Positions 1-7,047 of a DNA stretch of 64,000 nucleotides are shown here, one piece after another. How positions within the stretch are numbered: position 1 is the stretch's first letter; the number at the start of each line of letters is the position of its first letter. Source of the stretch: Kordia periserrulae (GTDB taxonomy: Bacteria; Bacteroidota; Bacteroidia; Flavobacteriales; Flavobacteriaceae); contig NZ_QBKT01000006.1 in assembly GCF_003054265.1 (NCBI RefSeq), positions 1 to 64,000 of the forward strand, written 5' to 3'. Made by a program: the position numbers and the translations under genes. The notes under the pieces were generated by a model. It did not search any database. It saw nothing but the letters and a program-made list of their open reading frames with translations, and was not told the origin of the DNA.

Positions 1-210
1 ATAAATCGTATTCTAATCATTATAAATAGTAAAATAACGCATCAAAATAGTTCATCAACACTTATAAAGCTCTTTTCATAGGTACTACCCCTTACAGTAA
101 TGGGGTGATGATTATCGTTAAACTTTATTGCAAATACAACTGTGTATCCCTAAAAACAGTCGTGGAAACCGAAAAACGTACGAGTAGGAAAATTTTTAAT
201 TATTATCTTT

Positions 211-930
211 ATGAAAACATTCAAAATTATTACAATTCTTTTCATTACTTGTCTAATTTTAAGCTGTACAAGTGAGAATAATGAATTAGAGACAACAACA
301 GAAATGGAAACAATTACTCCAAAAAGTATTAATACTATTCAAAATAGGCAGCTTATTTTGGATTTTTTGAGTGATAAAAAAGAGCAAGAAAGAGTCTTCA
401 ACGAATGGGGTATTGATCCTGAATCAAATAATACGGAGATTGAACCTTTCACTCAGAAAGATTTAGATGACTATATGCAGTGTGCTGAGTGTCCTAGCGA
501 GTATAAAAATTTCTTTTATCCTATGTTTCAAGAGTTTTTAACATTAGAGGATAATCAAGTTATTGAAAGAATTGATTACTATGAATCTCAAGTTGGTTCA
601 TATAATTCTGATAATTTAACAAAAGACAATATCCGTTTTGTATTATTTACTTTTAAGGCTGTAGCGCAATATAAACTTGAAAGTAAAAATTCTGAAAAGA
701 GTATTTCAACAAACATAGCAAAAGATGACTGCTGTGGTAGAGCCATAGCACAAGGCTTGGTAAGCGGATTCATTGCAGGATGTGCACAAGGTGCGTATGT
801 TGGAGCTACTGCAGGTTCCGTTACTGTTCCAGTATTAGGTACTGCTGTTGGAGCTGTTGGAGGATGTATTTTTAGCGGAGCTGTAGGAGCCGTAATCTCT
901 GCAGTTGCAAATGGGTTTTGGGCATGGTGA
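211..930 (+). CDS. Lipoprotein with C-terminal glycine-zipper tail
   Basis: Unrecognised 239-residue protein. Residues 1-19 form a lipoprotein signal ending in the lipobox LILSC (Cys19), so the mature protein should be membrane-anchored. The middle part is acidic and helical, with a CAEC pair near 91-94. From about residue 173 (DDCCGRA) to the end the sequence is almost entirely Gly/Ala/Val/Ser with small-residue spacing (AGCAQGAYVGATAGS, GTAVGAVGG) and finishes NGFWAW. This looks like a glycine-zipper membrane domain and resembles the composition of class II bacteriocins. Two tiny membrane-protein genes follow within 21 bp. A toxin role is inference only; it could also be a structural envelope lipoprotein. 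Start is the only ATG before the signal. Confidence 0.75.
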   Translation: MKTFKIITILFITCLILSCTSENNELETTTEMETITPKSINTIQNRQLILDFLSDKKEQERVFNEWGIDPESNNTEIEPFTQKDLDDYMQCAECPSEYKNFFYPMFQEFLTLEDNQVIERIDYYESQVGSYNSDNLTKDNIRFVLFTFKAVAQYKLESKNSEKSISTNIAKDDCCGRAIAQGLVSGFIAGCAQGAYVGATAGSVTVPVLGTAVGAVGGCIFSGAVGAVISAVANGFWAW

Positions 931-950
931 AATAGCTAATGATATAAAAC

Positions 951-1145
951 ATGAAAATAAAAACTAAAATATTTCTAGTAGTAATTATTACTTTAGTTCA
1001 TTATTCAGCACTGGAATTTGTAAGTGATGGAAATTATTTTGATTTTTCTGATAGAAAAACTTTTGAAAAATTAATAATGTCAATCATTGTAGCTACTGCT
1101 TTACAACTTTTAGTTAAGCCAAGGAATAAGAAAAATGAAAACTAA
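951..1145 (+). CDS. Small two-helix membrane protein
   Basis: 64 residues with two hydrophobic stretches (about 6-22 and 42-56) separated by an acidic, aromatic loop (SDGNYFDFSDRKTFEK) and ending in a basic tail (KPRNKKNEN). No family was recognised. The gene starts 20 bp after the glycine-zipper lipoprotein and overlaps the next small ORF, so the three are probably co-transcribed. Size, topology and position fit an immunity or accessory membrane peptide, but that is inference. Confidence 0.6.
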   Translation: MKIKTKIFLVVIITLVHYSALEFVSDGNYFDFSDRKTFEKLIMSIIVATALQLLVKPRNKKNEN

Positions 1146-1278
1146 ATATAGTGTATTCTTATTAATAAGCATTGTAATTGTATTGGGACTGGTAGATACA
1201 TATTATCCCAATGATTTATATTTCTATATACAACTTTCTATACTAGCCATATTAATAGGAATGTTTATAAAAAGATAA
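1135..1278 (+). CDS. Mini membrane protein (47 aa)
   Basis: The ORF begins ATG-AAA-ACT-AAA at 1135, inside the last codons of the previous gene (11-bp overlap), and ends at TAA 1276-1278. The 47-residue product is nearly all hydrophobic, with two predicted membrane helices (about 6-20 and 31-44) around a short DTYYPND turn and a C-terminal KR. The translational overlap and the same two-helix plan as its upstream neighbour suggest a real coupled gene rather than a chance ORF. Function is unknown. Confidence 0.5.
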   Translation: MKTKYSVFLLISIVIVLGLVDTYYPNDLYFYIQLSILAILIGMFIKR

Positions 1279-1427
1279 TCTATCGAAAAAAGGGAATAGA
1301 TAGTTCATTAATAATTAAATAACCAACACCTTAAAAAAACCTAAAAAAGCCATGCTCATACATAGCATAGCCAGCCCAACGCATGCTTTTATTAAAAATA
1401 TAAACTATAAATAAAAACCGAATTATC

Positions 1428-2165
1428 ATGAAATGTATTGCAAATCATTTAGTAATTATTTGTGTATTGCTCCTTAGTCTGAGTGTGGCGTATGGAAGTG
1501 AACGTGTTGTAAATTTTAAAAATATTCAAGAATTGTCAGCGTCTAAAAGCAGTAATCAAATTGACAGTATAACGCTGATGCAACAACAGGAAAAACTCAT
1601 CAAAACCTTGATAGCAAAACAAGAAGCTTTTGAGCTTAAATATTACTTGCTGATTGGTATTATCCTCTTTTTAGTACTTCTTTTTGGACTGTTGTGCTTT
1701 TTTAATAAACGAGGCAATCAGCGGCTTCATAAAATTATGAGGTTGTTGGAAAATTCAAAGCCAACTCGTACAAATGATACTGATACAAATACATCTAATG
1801 AATTCGCTATTGATCCTGCTATTGTCAACACCATTCTTGAAAATTTAAACGCTTTTGAGAAAGAACTTGGGTTTTTAAATCCCAAAATTACATTACACAC
1901 CTTTGCCAAAAAATTGCAAACCAATACCAAATATTTGTCAAAAGTGATCAATACACATAAACTCAAATCGTTTCGAAATTACATCAACGATTTGCGCATA
2001 CAATACAGTATTGAAGAGTTAAAAAAGAATGTAAACTTTAGAAAGTATACGGTAAAAGCCATGGCAAAAGAAACAGGATTCAGCAATAGAGAATCGTTCA
2101 CCAAAGCATTTCAAAAAAATACAGGAACTACGGTTTCCGAATTTGTAAAACATATCTCAACATAA
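1428..2165 (+). CDS. Membrane-anchored AraC-family regulator, short form
   Basis: 245 residues: signal-like helix at 1-22, a short extracytoplasmic stretch with a coiled-coil feel (MQQQEKLIKTLIAKQEAFE), a membrane helix at about 72-91, then a cytoplasmic AraC-type helix-turn-helix domain over the last 100 residues (LHTFAKKLQTNTKYLSKVINTH; FRKYTVKAMAKETGFSNRESFTKAFQKNTGTTVSEF). The DNA-binding end closely matches that of the 566-residue TPR-membrane-AraC protein at 33853-35553, but the periplasmic TPR sensor is missing. It may respond to another partner or be a degenerate paralogue. Target genes are unknown; a hairpin terminator follows. Confidence 0.85.
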   Translation: MKCIANHLVIICVLLLSLSVAYGSERVVNFKNIQELSASKSSNQIDSITLMQQQEKLIKTLIAKQEAFELKYYLLIGIILFLVLLFGLLCFFNKRGNQRLHKIMRLLENSKPTRTNDTDTNTSNEFAIDPAIVNTILENLNAFEKELGFLNPKITLHTFAKKLQTNTKYLSKVINTHKLKSFRNYINDLRIQYSIEELKKNVNFRKYTVKAMAKETGFSNRESFTKAFQKNTGTTVSEFVKHIST

Positions 2166-2265
2166 TTTAGTTGGTTAGTTTGATTATGAAGCTAAAAACA
2201 GCTGTTGGTAGTTAAGTATCACGTTGGATTGGGGAATCTTTAAGGTACGCTGTTTTTAGTGAAGC

Positions 2266-2303
2266 AAAGCGAGACTTGCAAAATTTTGTAAGTCCGCTTT
2301 TGT
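2266..2303 (+). terminator. Hairpin terminator after AraC regulator
   Basis: AAAGCG-A-GACTTGCAAAA is followed directly by TTTTGTAAGTC-CGCTTT, a near-perfect long stem with one bulge, then a T-containing stretch. It lies 100 bp downstream of the AraC gene on the plus strand. Confidence 0.5.
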
Positions 2304-2365
2304 TATTTAATTGATTTTGAAAATTTCACATATAATTTGTGCTATAGAAATCACATTAACATAAA

Positions 2366-2398
2366 AAAACTCCCAAGCATTGATAACTTGGGAGTTTT
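2366..2398 (-). terminator. Hairpin terminator of the M43 protease gene
   Basis: Twelve-base perfect stem AAAACTCCCAAG / CTTGGGAGTTTT with a 9-nt loop, starting 31 bp past the protease stop. Read on the minus strand it ends in a run of T. Confidence 0.8.
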
Positions 2399-2428
2399 CC
2401 ATCTATAAATCTATTTAGAAGTAAACGC

Positions 2429-4654
2429 TTATTGCTTTACAAATTTCTGAATAATGGTTTCTTCTTCATCTTGCACTTCTAACATATATACGCCTGCTTT
2501 CAGTTCGCTTACATTTAATCTTCCATCTTTCAAGTTTCCTTCTTTTACTGTTTGACCTAGTAAATTCAAGATTCTATAAGACGATTTCAGATTGAAGCTC
2601 GCTAAATTCACTGTAATGTCACCACGTGTAAGTGTCGGAGTGATTAGTGTATCACCGTTTGTAGCACTTGGCGGTCCTGTACGTAATAATTGTACTCCGT
2701 CAGCTTTGGTTCTTGTCGTTCCTGCAATTCCCGTAATGGTTACTTGATCAATATAAACTTGATCCGAATTGTTACTTGCATCACACTGTACTCTGAATCG
2801 AGCATTCGATGCAAAGTTTACTTGCGAACTGCTTAAAGTTACCGTTGCTGTGTAGAAGTTTCCATTCGTAAAGCTACTTCCACTTGCATAACTAGCAATC
2901 GTACTCCAAGAAGAACCGTCAAAGTATCTGATAAAGAAATCTTCACCTGTTTCCATAGAGTTTGGATAGAAGAAGAAGTTAAATTCTACTTGATCAAATC
3001 CGCGTAAGTCAAAGGCTTCAGAAGTCATCGCAGAAGCAGTTCCTGAATTGTCACGTAAACGAATTGAGTATATACCTTCAAACGAGAATGAACCGTTGTA
3101 ACGGAAACAATCGCTTCCTCCATCTTGCCAGCCGTCTAAGCCAGTTTCAAAGTATCCTTCGTGTAATACCGTAGTTCCTGTTTGACATGGCGCACAAAAA
3201 GTTCCTCCACAGTCAACTCCTGTTTCATCACCATTTTGAATTCCATCATCACACGTTGGTCCTGGTGGTGGTGTGCTTCCTAAGCAGAAATCAGTAGTTT
3301 CAGAGTTTCCAAAGCTTCCTCCAGATTTGATTACTCCGTCTGGTCCTGTAAGTGTGTACGAACCGTTTCCATACGAACAGCAAATTCCATCACCATACGC
3401 ATCATTGATAACAAATGTATAGCAATCGTTTGGTAAACATAAGGTTTCTGTAACTGTTGAACCATCAGGGTTTGCTGCAGAATATCCGTTTGAAGCTACT
3501 GTGGTTCCTCCATCAGTTACTAACGACCAAGAAGTTTCTTCTGGGTAGTTGTCAAAAGTAATTGTCAATGTTACTTCATTTTCTGAACAACTAGATTGAC
3601 ATGGCGCACATGAAGTACCTCCACAGTCAACTCCTGTTTCATCACCATTTTGAATTCCGTCATCACATGTTGGTGGCGGTGGTGGCGTTCCACTACATTT
3701 GTCAGACAATGCTAAACTTCTACGAATTCCTCCAGCATCTAACACTGCACGCATACGCGCTTTTTGTCCCGCTGTGAATAAGTTCATACATCCATCATCT
3801 GAGTAGTCCATATAGTTTTGTACCATATCTGTGCTTGAGCACGATACGTGCGTTGGGTTACATCCGTAGTTTGGTGCATCAGAAGTTGGTGTATCTGCTA
3901 CGAAATCGTCTACATTACAGTTTCCATCTCCCCAAATATGACGTAAGTTTAAGTAGTGACCTACTTCGTGTGTTGTGGTTCTTCCTAAATCGAAAGGCGC
4001 AGATAAGTAAAAGCCAGAACCTTTAGCACTGCTTCCAAAATACTGTGGACTCATCACAACTCCATCAGTAGAAGCATTTCCTCCTGGAAATTGTGCATAC
4101 CCTAAAATTCCACTTCCAATGTTTCCTACCCACATGTTTAGGTATTGTGAAGTATCCCATGCGTCTACTCCACCTTGTGAAGCACTTTTAATCGCGTCAT
4201 TAGTTCCCCAAGACGTACGTGTGGTTGATTTTCTAGTGATTCCCGTTGTCGCGTTTCCATTTGGATCAATAGAAGCTAAACAGAACTGAATTTCAGTATC
4301 TACTGCTTGCGACCATCGGTTGTCTGCATCGGCATTTGTTCTTCTAAAGTCTTCGTTTAAGACATCCAATTGTGATTGAATTTGTGCATCACTGATGTTT
4401 TCTTGACTTGTTCTATACACAACGTGTACTACCACTGGAATGGTAATAACATTTCCAGAAATACTTTTCGGTGTACCGTTTTGTAGAATATATTGTCTAG
4501 TTTGGTTCTCAATTTCCTGCATGCGTGCATCTAACTGAGGATTTTGCTGTTTTCTGTATTCCAAGTTATCCATTGTAGAACAGTTTCGGTCTTGCGCCGA
4601 CAACATGCCCACAAAAAGAAAACTCAATAAGAGTAGCGTAATTTGTTTTTTCAT
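2429..4654 (-). CDS. Secreted M43 (cytophagalysin) zinc metalloprotease with type IX sorting domain
   Basis: 741 residues from the ATG at 4654, chosen because it begins the signal peptide MKKQITLLLLSFLFVGMLSAQ; a longer reading to 4681 adds only nine residues. The catalytic domain carries HEVGHYLNLRH (His229, Glu230, His233, His239) and a Met-turn NYMDY (Met282), as in M43 pappalysin/cytophagalysin peptidases. After a proline linker there are two copies of a Cys-containing DDGIQNGDETGVDCGG motif around a beta-sandwich region, then a carbohydrate/jelly-roll-like segment (LHEGYFETGLDGW onward). The last 80 residues (ILNLLGQTVKEGNL, GVYMLEV, IIQKFVKQ) are a type IX secretion C-terminal sorting domain. 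Likely exported and cell-surface bound or released; substrate unknown. Confidence 0.93.
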   Translation of the reverse strand: MKKQITLLLLSFLFVGMLSAQDRNCSTMDNLEYRKQQNPQLDARMQEIENQTRQYILQNGTPKSISGNVITIPVVVHVVYRTSQENISDAQIQSQLDVLNEDFRRTNADADNRWSQAVDTEIQFCLASIDPNGNATTGITRKSTTRTSWGTNDAIKSASQGGVDAWDTSQYLNMWVGNIGSGILGYAQFPGGNASTDGVVMSPQYFGSSAKGSGFYLSAPFDLGRTTTHEVGHYLNLRHIWGDGNCNVDDFVADTPTSDAPNYGCNPTHVSCSSTDMVQNYMDYSDDGCMNLFTAGQKARMRAVLDAGGIRRSLALSDKCSGTPPPPPTCDDGIQNGDETGVDCGGTSCAPCQSSCSENEVTLTITFDNYPEETSWSLVTDGGTTVASNGYSAANPDGSTVTETLCLPNDCYTFVINDAYGDGICCSYGNGSYTLTGPDGVIKSGGSFGNSETTDFCLGSTPPPGPTCDDGIQNGDETGVDCGGTFCAPCQTGTTVLHEGYFETGLDGWQDGGSDCFRYNGSFSFEGIYSIRLRDNSGTASAMTSEAFDLRGFDQVEFNFFFYPNSMETGEDFFIRYFDGSSWSTIASYASGSSFTNGNFYTATVTLSSSQVNFASNARFRVQCDASNNSDQVYIDQVTITGIAGTTRTKADGVQLLRTGPPSATNGDTLITPTLTRGDITVNLASFNLKSSYRILNLLGQTVKEGNLKDGRLNVSELKAGVYMLEVQDEEETIIQKFVKQ

Positions 4655-4889
4655 AAAAAAAGTATTTAGGTTGATTAGCAATTTTTGCTTTTAACAGTAT
4701 TGTCAGAAGCGTAACAAATATGTTAATTTTTTGCCAATAATCCGACGAAGTACTTATTTTTTCGATAAAACGCACGAAAACTTTCGACGAGCTGTAGGAA
4801 TTATCTTTGTTAGAAGTTTGATTATCTGATAGTTATCTGTAAAATAAACAAATAAAATTATTTATATAAATTTTAATAAATCACATAAA

Positions 4890-4925
4890 AAAAGCGCCAT
4901 ATTCATGAGAGTATGACACTTTTTT
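4890..4925 (-). terminator. Terminator of the CoA-transferase genes
   Basis: Arms AAAAGCGCCATA and TATGACACTTTT pair fully only when read as minus-strand RNA, where the two differences become G-U pairs, and end in a T run. Lies just after the scoB stop, so orientation is clear. Confidence 0.65.
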
Positions 4926-4951
4926 AAGAGTATTGATATTTTTTTTTAAAA

Positions 4952-5608
4952 TCAGTCCAATTGCATTTCTGGAATGTCTCCTTCAATGAGTAATGTTCCT
5001 TCTGTAGCATTTTTAATTTCGTCAATAGTAACACCTGGTGCTCTTTCTAAAAGCTTGAATCCTTTTGGAGTGATTTCCAACACTGCCAAATTTGTGACTA
5101 CTTTTTTGACACATCCCACGCCCGTAAGTGGCAAGGAACATTTTTTAAGCAATTTAGATTCGCCGCGTTTGTTGGTATGCATCATGGCAACAATGATGTT
5201 TTCTGCGGAAGCAACCAAATCCATAGCACCGCCCATTCCTTTGACCATTTTCTCTGGAATTTTCCAATTGGCAATATCTCCATTTTCGGCAACTTCCATC
5301 GCCCCTAAAATGGTTAAGTGCACGTGTTGCCCGCGAATCATGGCAAAGCTGGTAGCTGAGTCAAAAAAACTAGCGCCAGGCAAAGTCGTAATGGTTTGTT
5401 TTCCTGCGTTGATAATATCGGCATCTTCTTCGCCTTCAAAGGGAAATGGTCCCATGCCTAACACGCCGTTTTCGCTCTGAAATTCGACTTCAATATCGTC
5501 TCTCACAAAATTGGCAACCAACGTAGGAATTCCAATTCCTAAATTGACATAATATCCATCTTTCACCTCTTTCGCGATTCGTTTTGCTATTCCGTTTTTG
5601 TCTAACAT
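4952..5608 (-). CDS. scoB: 3-oxoacid CoA-transferase, subunit B
   Basis: 218 residues, the usual length of the beta subunit of the succinyl-CoA:3-ketoacid/acetoacetate CoA-transferase family. It has the glycine-rich GIGIPTL segment (24-30) and the active-site loop SENGVLGMG, whose Glu46 is the expected nucleophile that carries CoA as a thioester. The enzyme exchanges CoA between succinyl-CoA and acetoacetate or similar 3-oxoacids in ketone-body and branched-chain amino-acid breakdown. Its partner subunit A lies upstream on the same strand but about 500 bp away, because a four-helix-bundle gene sits between them, whereas the pair is normally adjacent. Confidence 0.93.
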   Translation of the reverse strand: MLDKNGIAKRIAKEVKDGYYVNLGIGIPTLVANFVRDDIEVEFQSENGVLGMGPFPFEGEEDADIINAGKQTITTLPGASFFDSATSFAMIRGQHVHLTILGAMEVAENGDIANWKIPEKMVKGMGGAMDLVASAENIIVAMMHTNKRGESKLLKKCSLPLTGVGCVKKVVTNLAVLEITPKGFKLLERAPGVTIDEIKNATEGTLLIEGDIPEMQLD

Positions 5609-5710
5609 TTTTCTAATTTGTTAATGTGTTGATTTGATAATTTGAAAATGTCTTTCAAACTAAATTTTTTGATTTTAAAAGGCGCATTTTTCAATCATTT
5701 CAAACCCGTT

Positions 5711-6064
5711 TTATCTTCTTTTTGATGATGAAATTATTTTACTTATCACCTTTATAATAGCTTCCAATTCAGAAAATAACTTCTTTTCTGGGTTTGGATA
5801 AAACCCTGATTTCTCACACAATAAAAGCCAATATTCAACTTCATCTGCTTCCTTTGCAGCTATTTTGAATTTATGAATAAAATCAGCTTTACTTTCTGCG
5901 TTTTGAGCTTCTCTTATATTTGCTCCAATCGAAGTTCCGCTTCTAAATATCTGAGAAGACATTTCATATTTTTGCAGTTTTCTTAATTCTTCAGAGAACT
6001 TTATAATTTCAATTGAAAAATCAAAAGTTAATTCAACAATTATATTTTTAGTATCGTTCCGCAT
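5711..6064 (-). CDS. Four-helix-bundle protein (S23/IVP family) inside the CoA-transferase operon
   Basis: 117 residues with the hallmarks of the four helix bundle family first seen in 23S rRNA intervening sequences: SSQIFRSGTSIGANIREAQNAESKADFIHKFKIAAKEADEVEYWLLL. All four helices appear intact. Biochemical function is not established. The gene separates scoA and scoB, with about 50 and 100 bp of AT-rich spacer on either side. A relative at 36795-37130 likewise splits the ATP synthase operon. Related in fold to the Avd protein of diversity-generating retroelements, but no reverse transcriptase is present here. Confidence 0.88.
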   Translation of the reverse strand: MRNDTKNIIVELTFDFSIEIIKFSEELRKLQKYEMSSQIFRSGTSIGANIREAQNAESKADFIHKFKIAAKEADEVEYWLLLCEKSGFYPNPEKKLFSELEAIIKVISKIISSSKRR

Positions 6065-6115
6065 TAGGCTGTAAAAGCAAGAATTTTCAAATTAAAGAAT
6101 TTTCAAATTTTCAAA

Positions 6116-6814
6116 TCAACGTGTGCGCACAGTACGTTGTTCAATGCGTTTTTCGTAATGGTTTCCTTGAAAAATTCGTTGTACAAAAATGCCAGGAATG
6201 TGAATTTCATTTGGATTTAACTCGCCTGCTGGCACTAATTCTTCTACTTCTGCGACTGTAATTTTTGCCGCGCCACACATACATGGATTGAAATTTCGAG
6301 CAGTTCCTTTGAAGATTAGGTTTCCGGCTTCGTCTCCTTTCCAAGCTTTTACAAAGGCAAAATCAGCTTCGTAGGCTTTTTCAAGGATGTACATTTTTCC
6401 GTTAAATTCTCTGGATTCTTTTCCTTCCGCGACTTCTGTTCCGTAGCCTGCTGGTGTGTAAAATGCGGGAAATCCTGCTTGCGCAGCTCTGCATTTTTCG
6501 GCAAGTGTTCCTTGTGGTGTGAGTTCAACTTCCAATTCGCCAGACAACATTTGACGTTCAAATTCGTCATTTTCACCCACATACGAGGATATCATTTTTT
6601 TTATTTGTCGTCCTTGCAAAAGTAAGCCAAGTCCAAAATCGTCCACACCTGCGTTGTTAGAAATACAGGTGAGATTTTTAACGCCGAGTTGTACCAATTC
6701 GGCAATGGCATTTTCTGGAATTCCGCACAATCCGAAGCCGCCGAGCATTAACGTCATATTGTCGGTAACGCCTGCAACTGCTTCTTGTACAGAGTGTATC
6801 TTTTTGTTAATCAT
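6116..6814 (-). CDS. scoA: 3-oxoacid CoA-transferase, subunit A
   Basis: 232 residues from ATG at 6814 (a TTG codon just upstream could extend it by one residue). The N-terminal glycine-rich loop [13 protein letters not shown] (25-37) is typical of the alpha subunit, which shapes the CoA site next to the catalytic Glu on subunit B. Length and sequence match ScoA/AtoD proteins. First gene of the interrupted scoA - four-helix-bundle - scoB unit. The tail RTVRTR is basic. Confidence 0.93.
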   Translation of the reverse strand: MINKKIHSVQEAVAGVTDNMTLMLGGFGLCGIPENAIAELVQLGVKNLTCISNNAGVDDFGLGLLLQGRQIKKMISSYVGENDEFERQMLSGELEVELTPQGTLAEKCRAAQAGFPAFYTPAGYGTEVAEGKESREFNGKMYILEKAYEADFAFVKAWKGDEAGNLIFKGTARNFNPCMCGAAKITVAEVEELVPAGELNPNEIHIPGIFVQRIFQGNHYEKRIEQRTVRTR

Positions 6815-6876
6815 CAATCAAAATTTTGATTGAAAATTACGAAATTTTTAAAAGATGTGTTTGTTTTTTCAGAATA

Positions 6877-7038
6877 ATACCAATTTAACTTTAAGATTCG
6901 ACTTTAGAAGCGAAGTTGCTTTGGTAGCTAAGAACGCTGTGAATGGTTTGCATAGCCTAAGCTACGGAAAATTTTCACAAGGAACTTAGCTACCAAATGA
7001 ACAAGCTTATATGTCGCATTTTAGGGTTGAATTGGTAT
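6877..7038. repeat. MITE-like nested palindrome
   Basis: A 162-bp segment begins ATACCAATTTAAC (6877-6889) and ends GTTGAATTGGTAT (7026-7038), inverted repeats with one mismatch. Inside is a second, perfect 12-base pair TTGGTAGCTAAG (6921-6932) / CTTAGCTACCAA (6985-6996), and a further short TGTGAA/TTCACA pair. It fills most of the gap between scoA and the PBP gene and has no coding potential of note. The whole unit can fold into one long hairpin, as non-autonomous mobile elements do. Confidence 0.6.
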
Positions 7039-7047
7039 CTTTAAGCT

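Noticed and set aside
1-210. Possible gene or RNA before the first lipoprotein
   Set aside because: Only AT-rich sequence with a short ACCCC/GGGGT pair around 86-105; no ORF or recognisable RNA fold.
4974-5480. 168-codon plus-strand ORF opposite scoB
   Set aside because: Complete overlap with a conserved enzyme gene on the other strand; composition is that of an antisense frame.
5711-6064. Avd accessory protein of a diversity-generating retroelement
   Set aside because: The fold family is similar, but no reverse transcriptase, template repeat or variable repeat was found near either copy.
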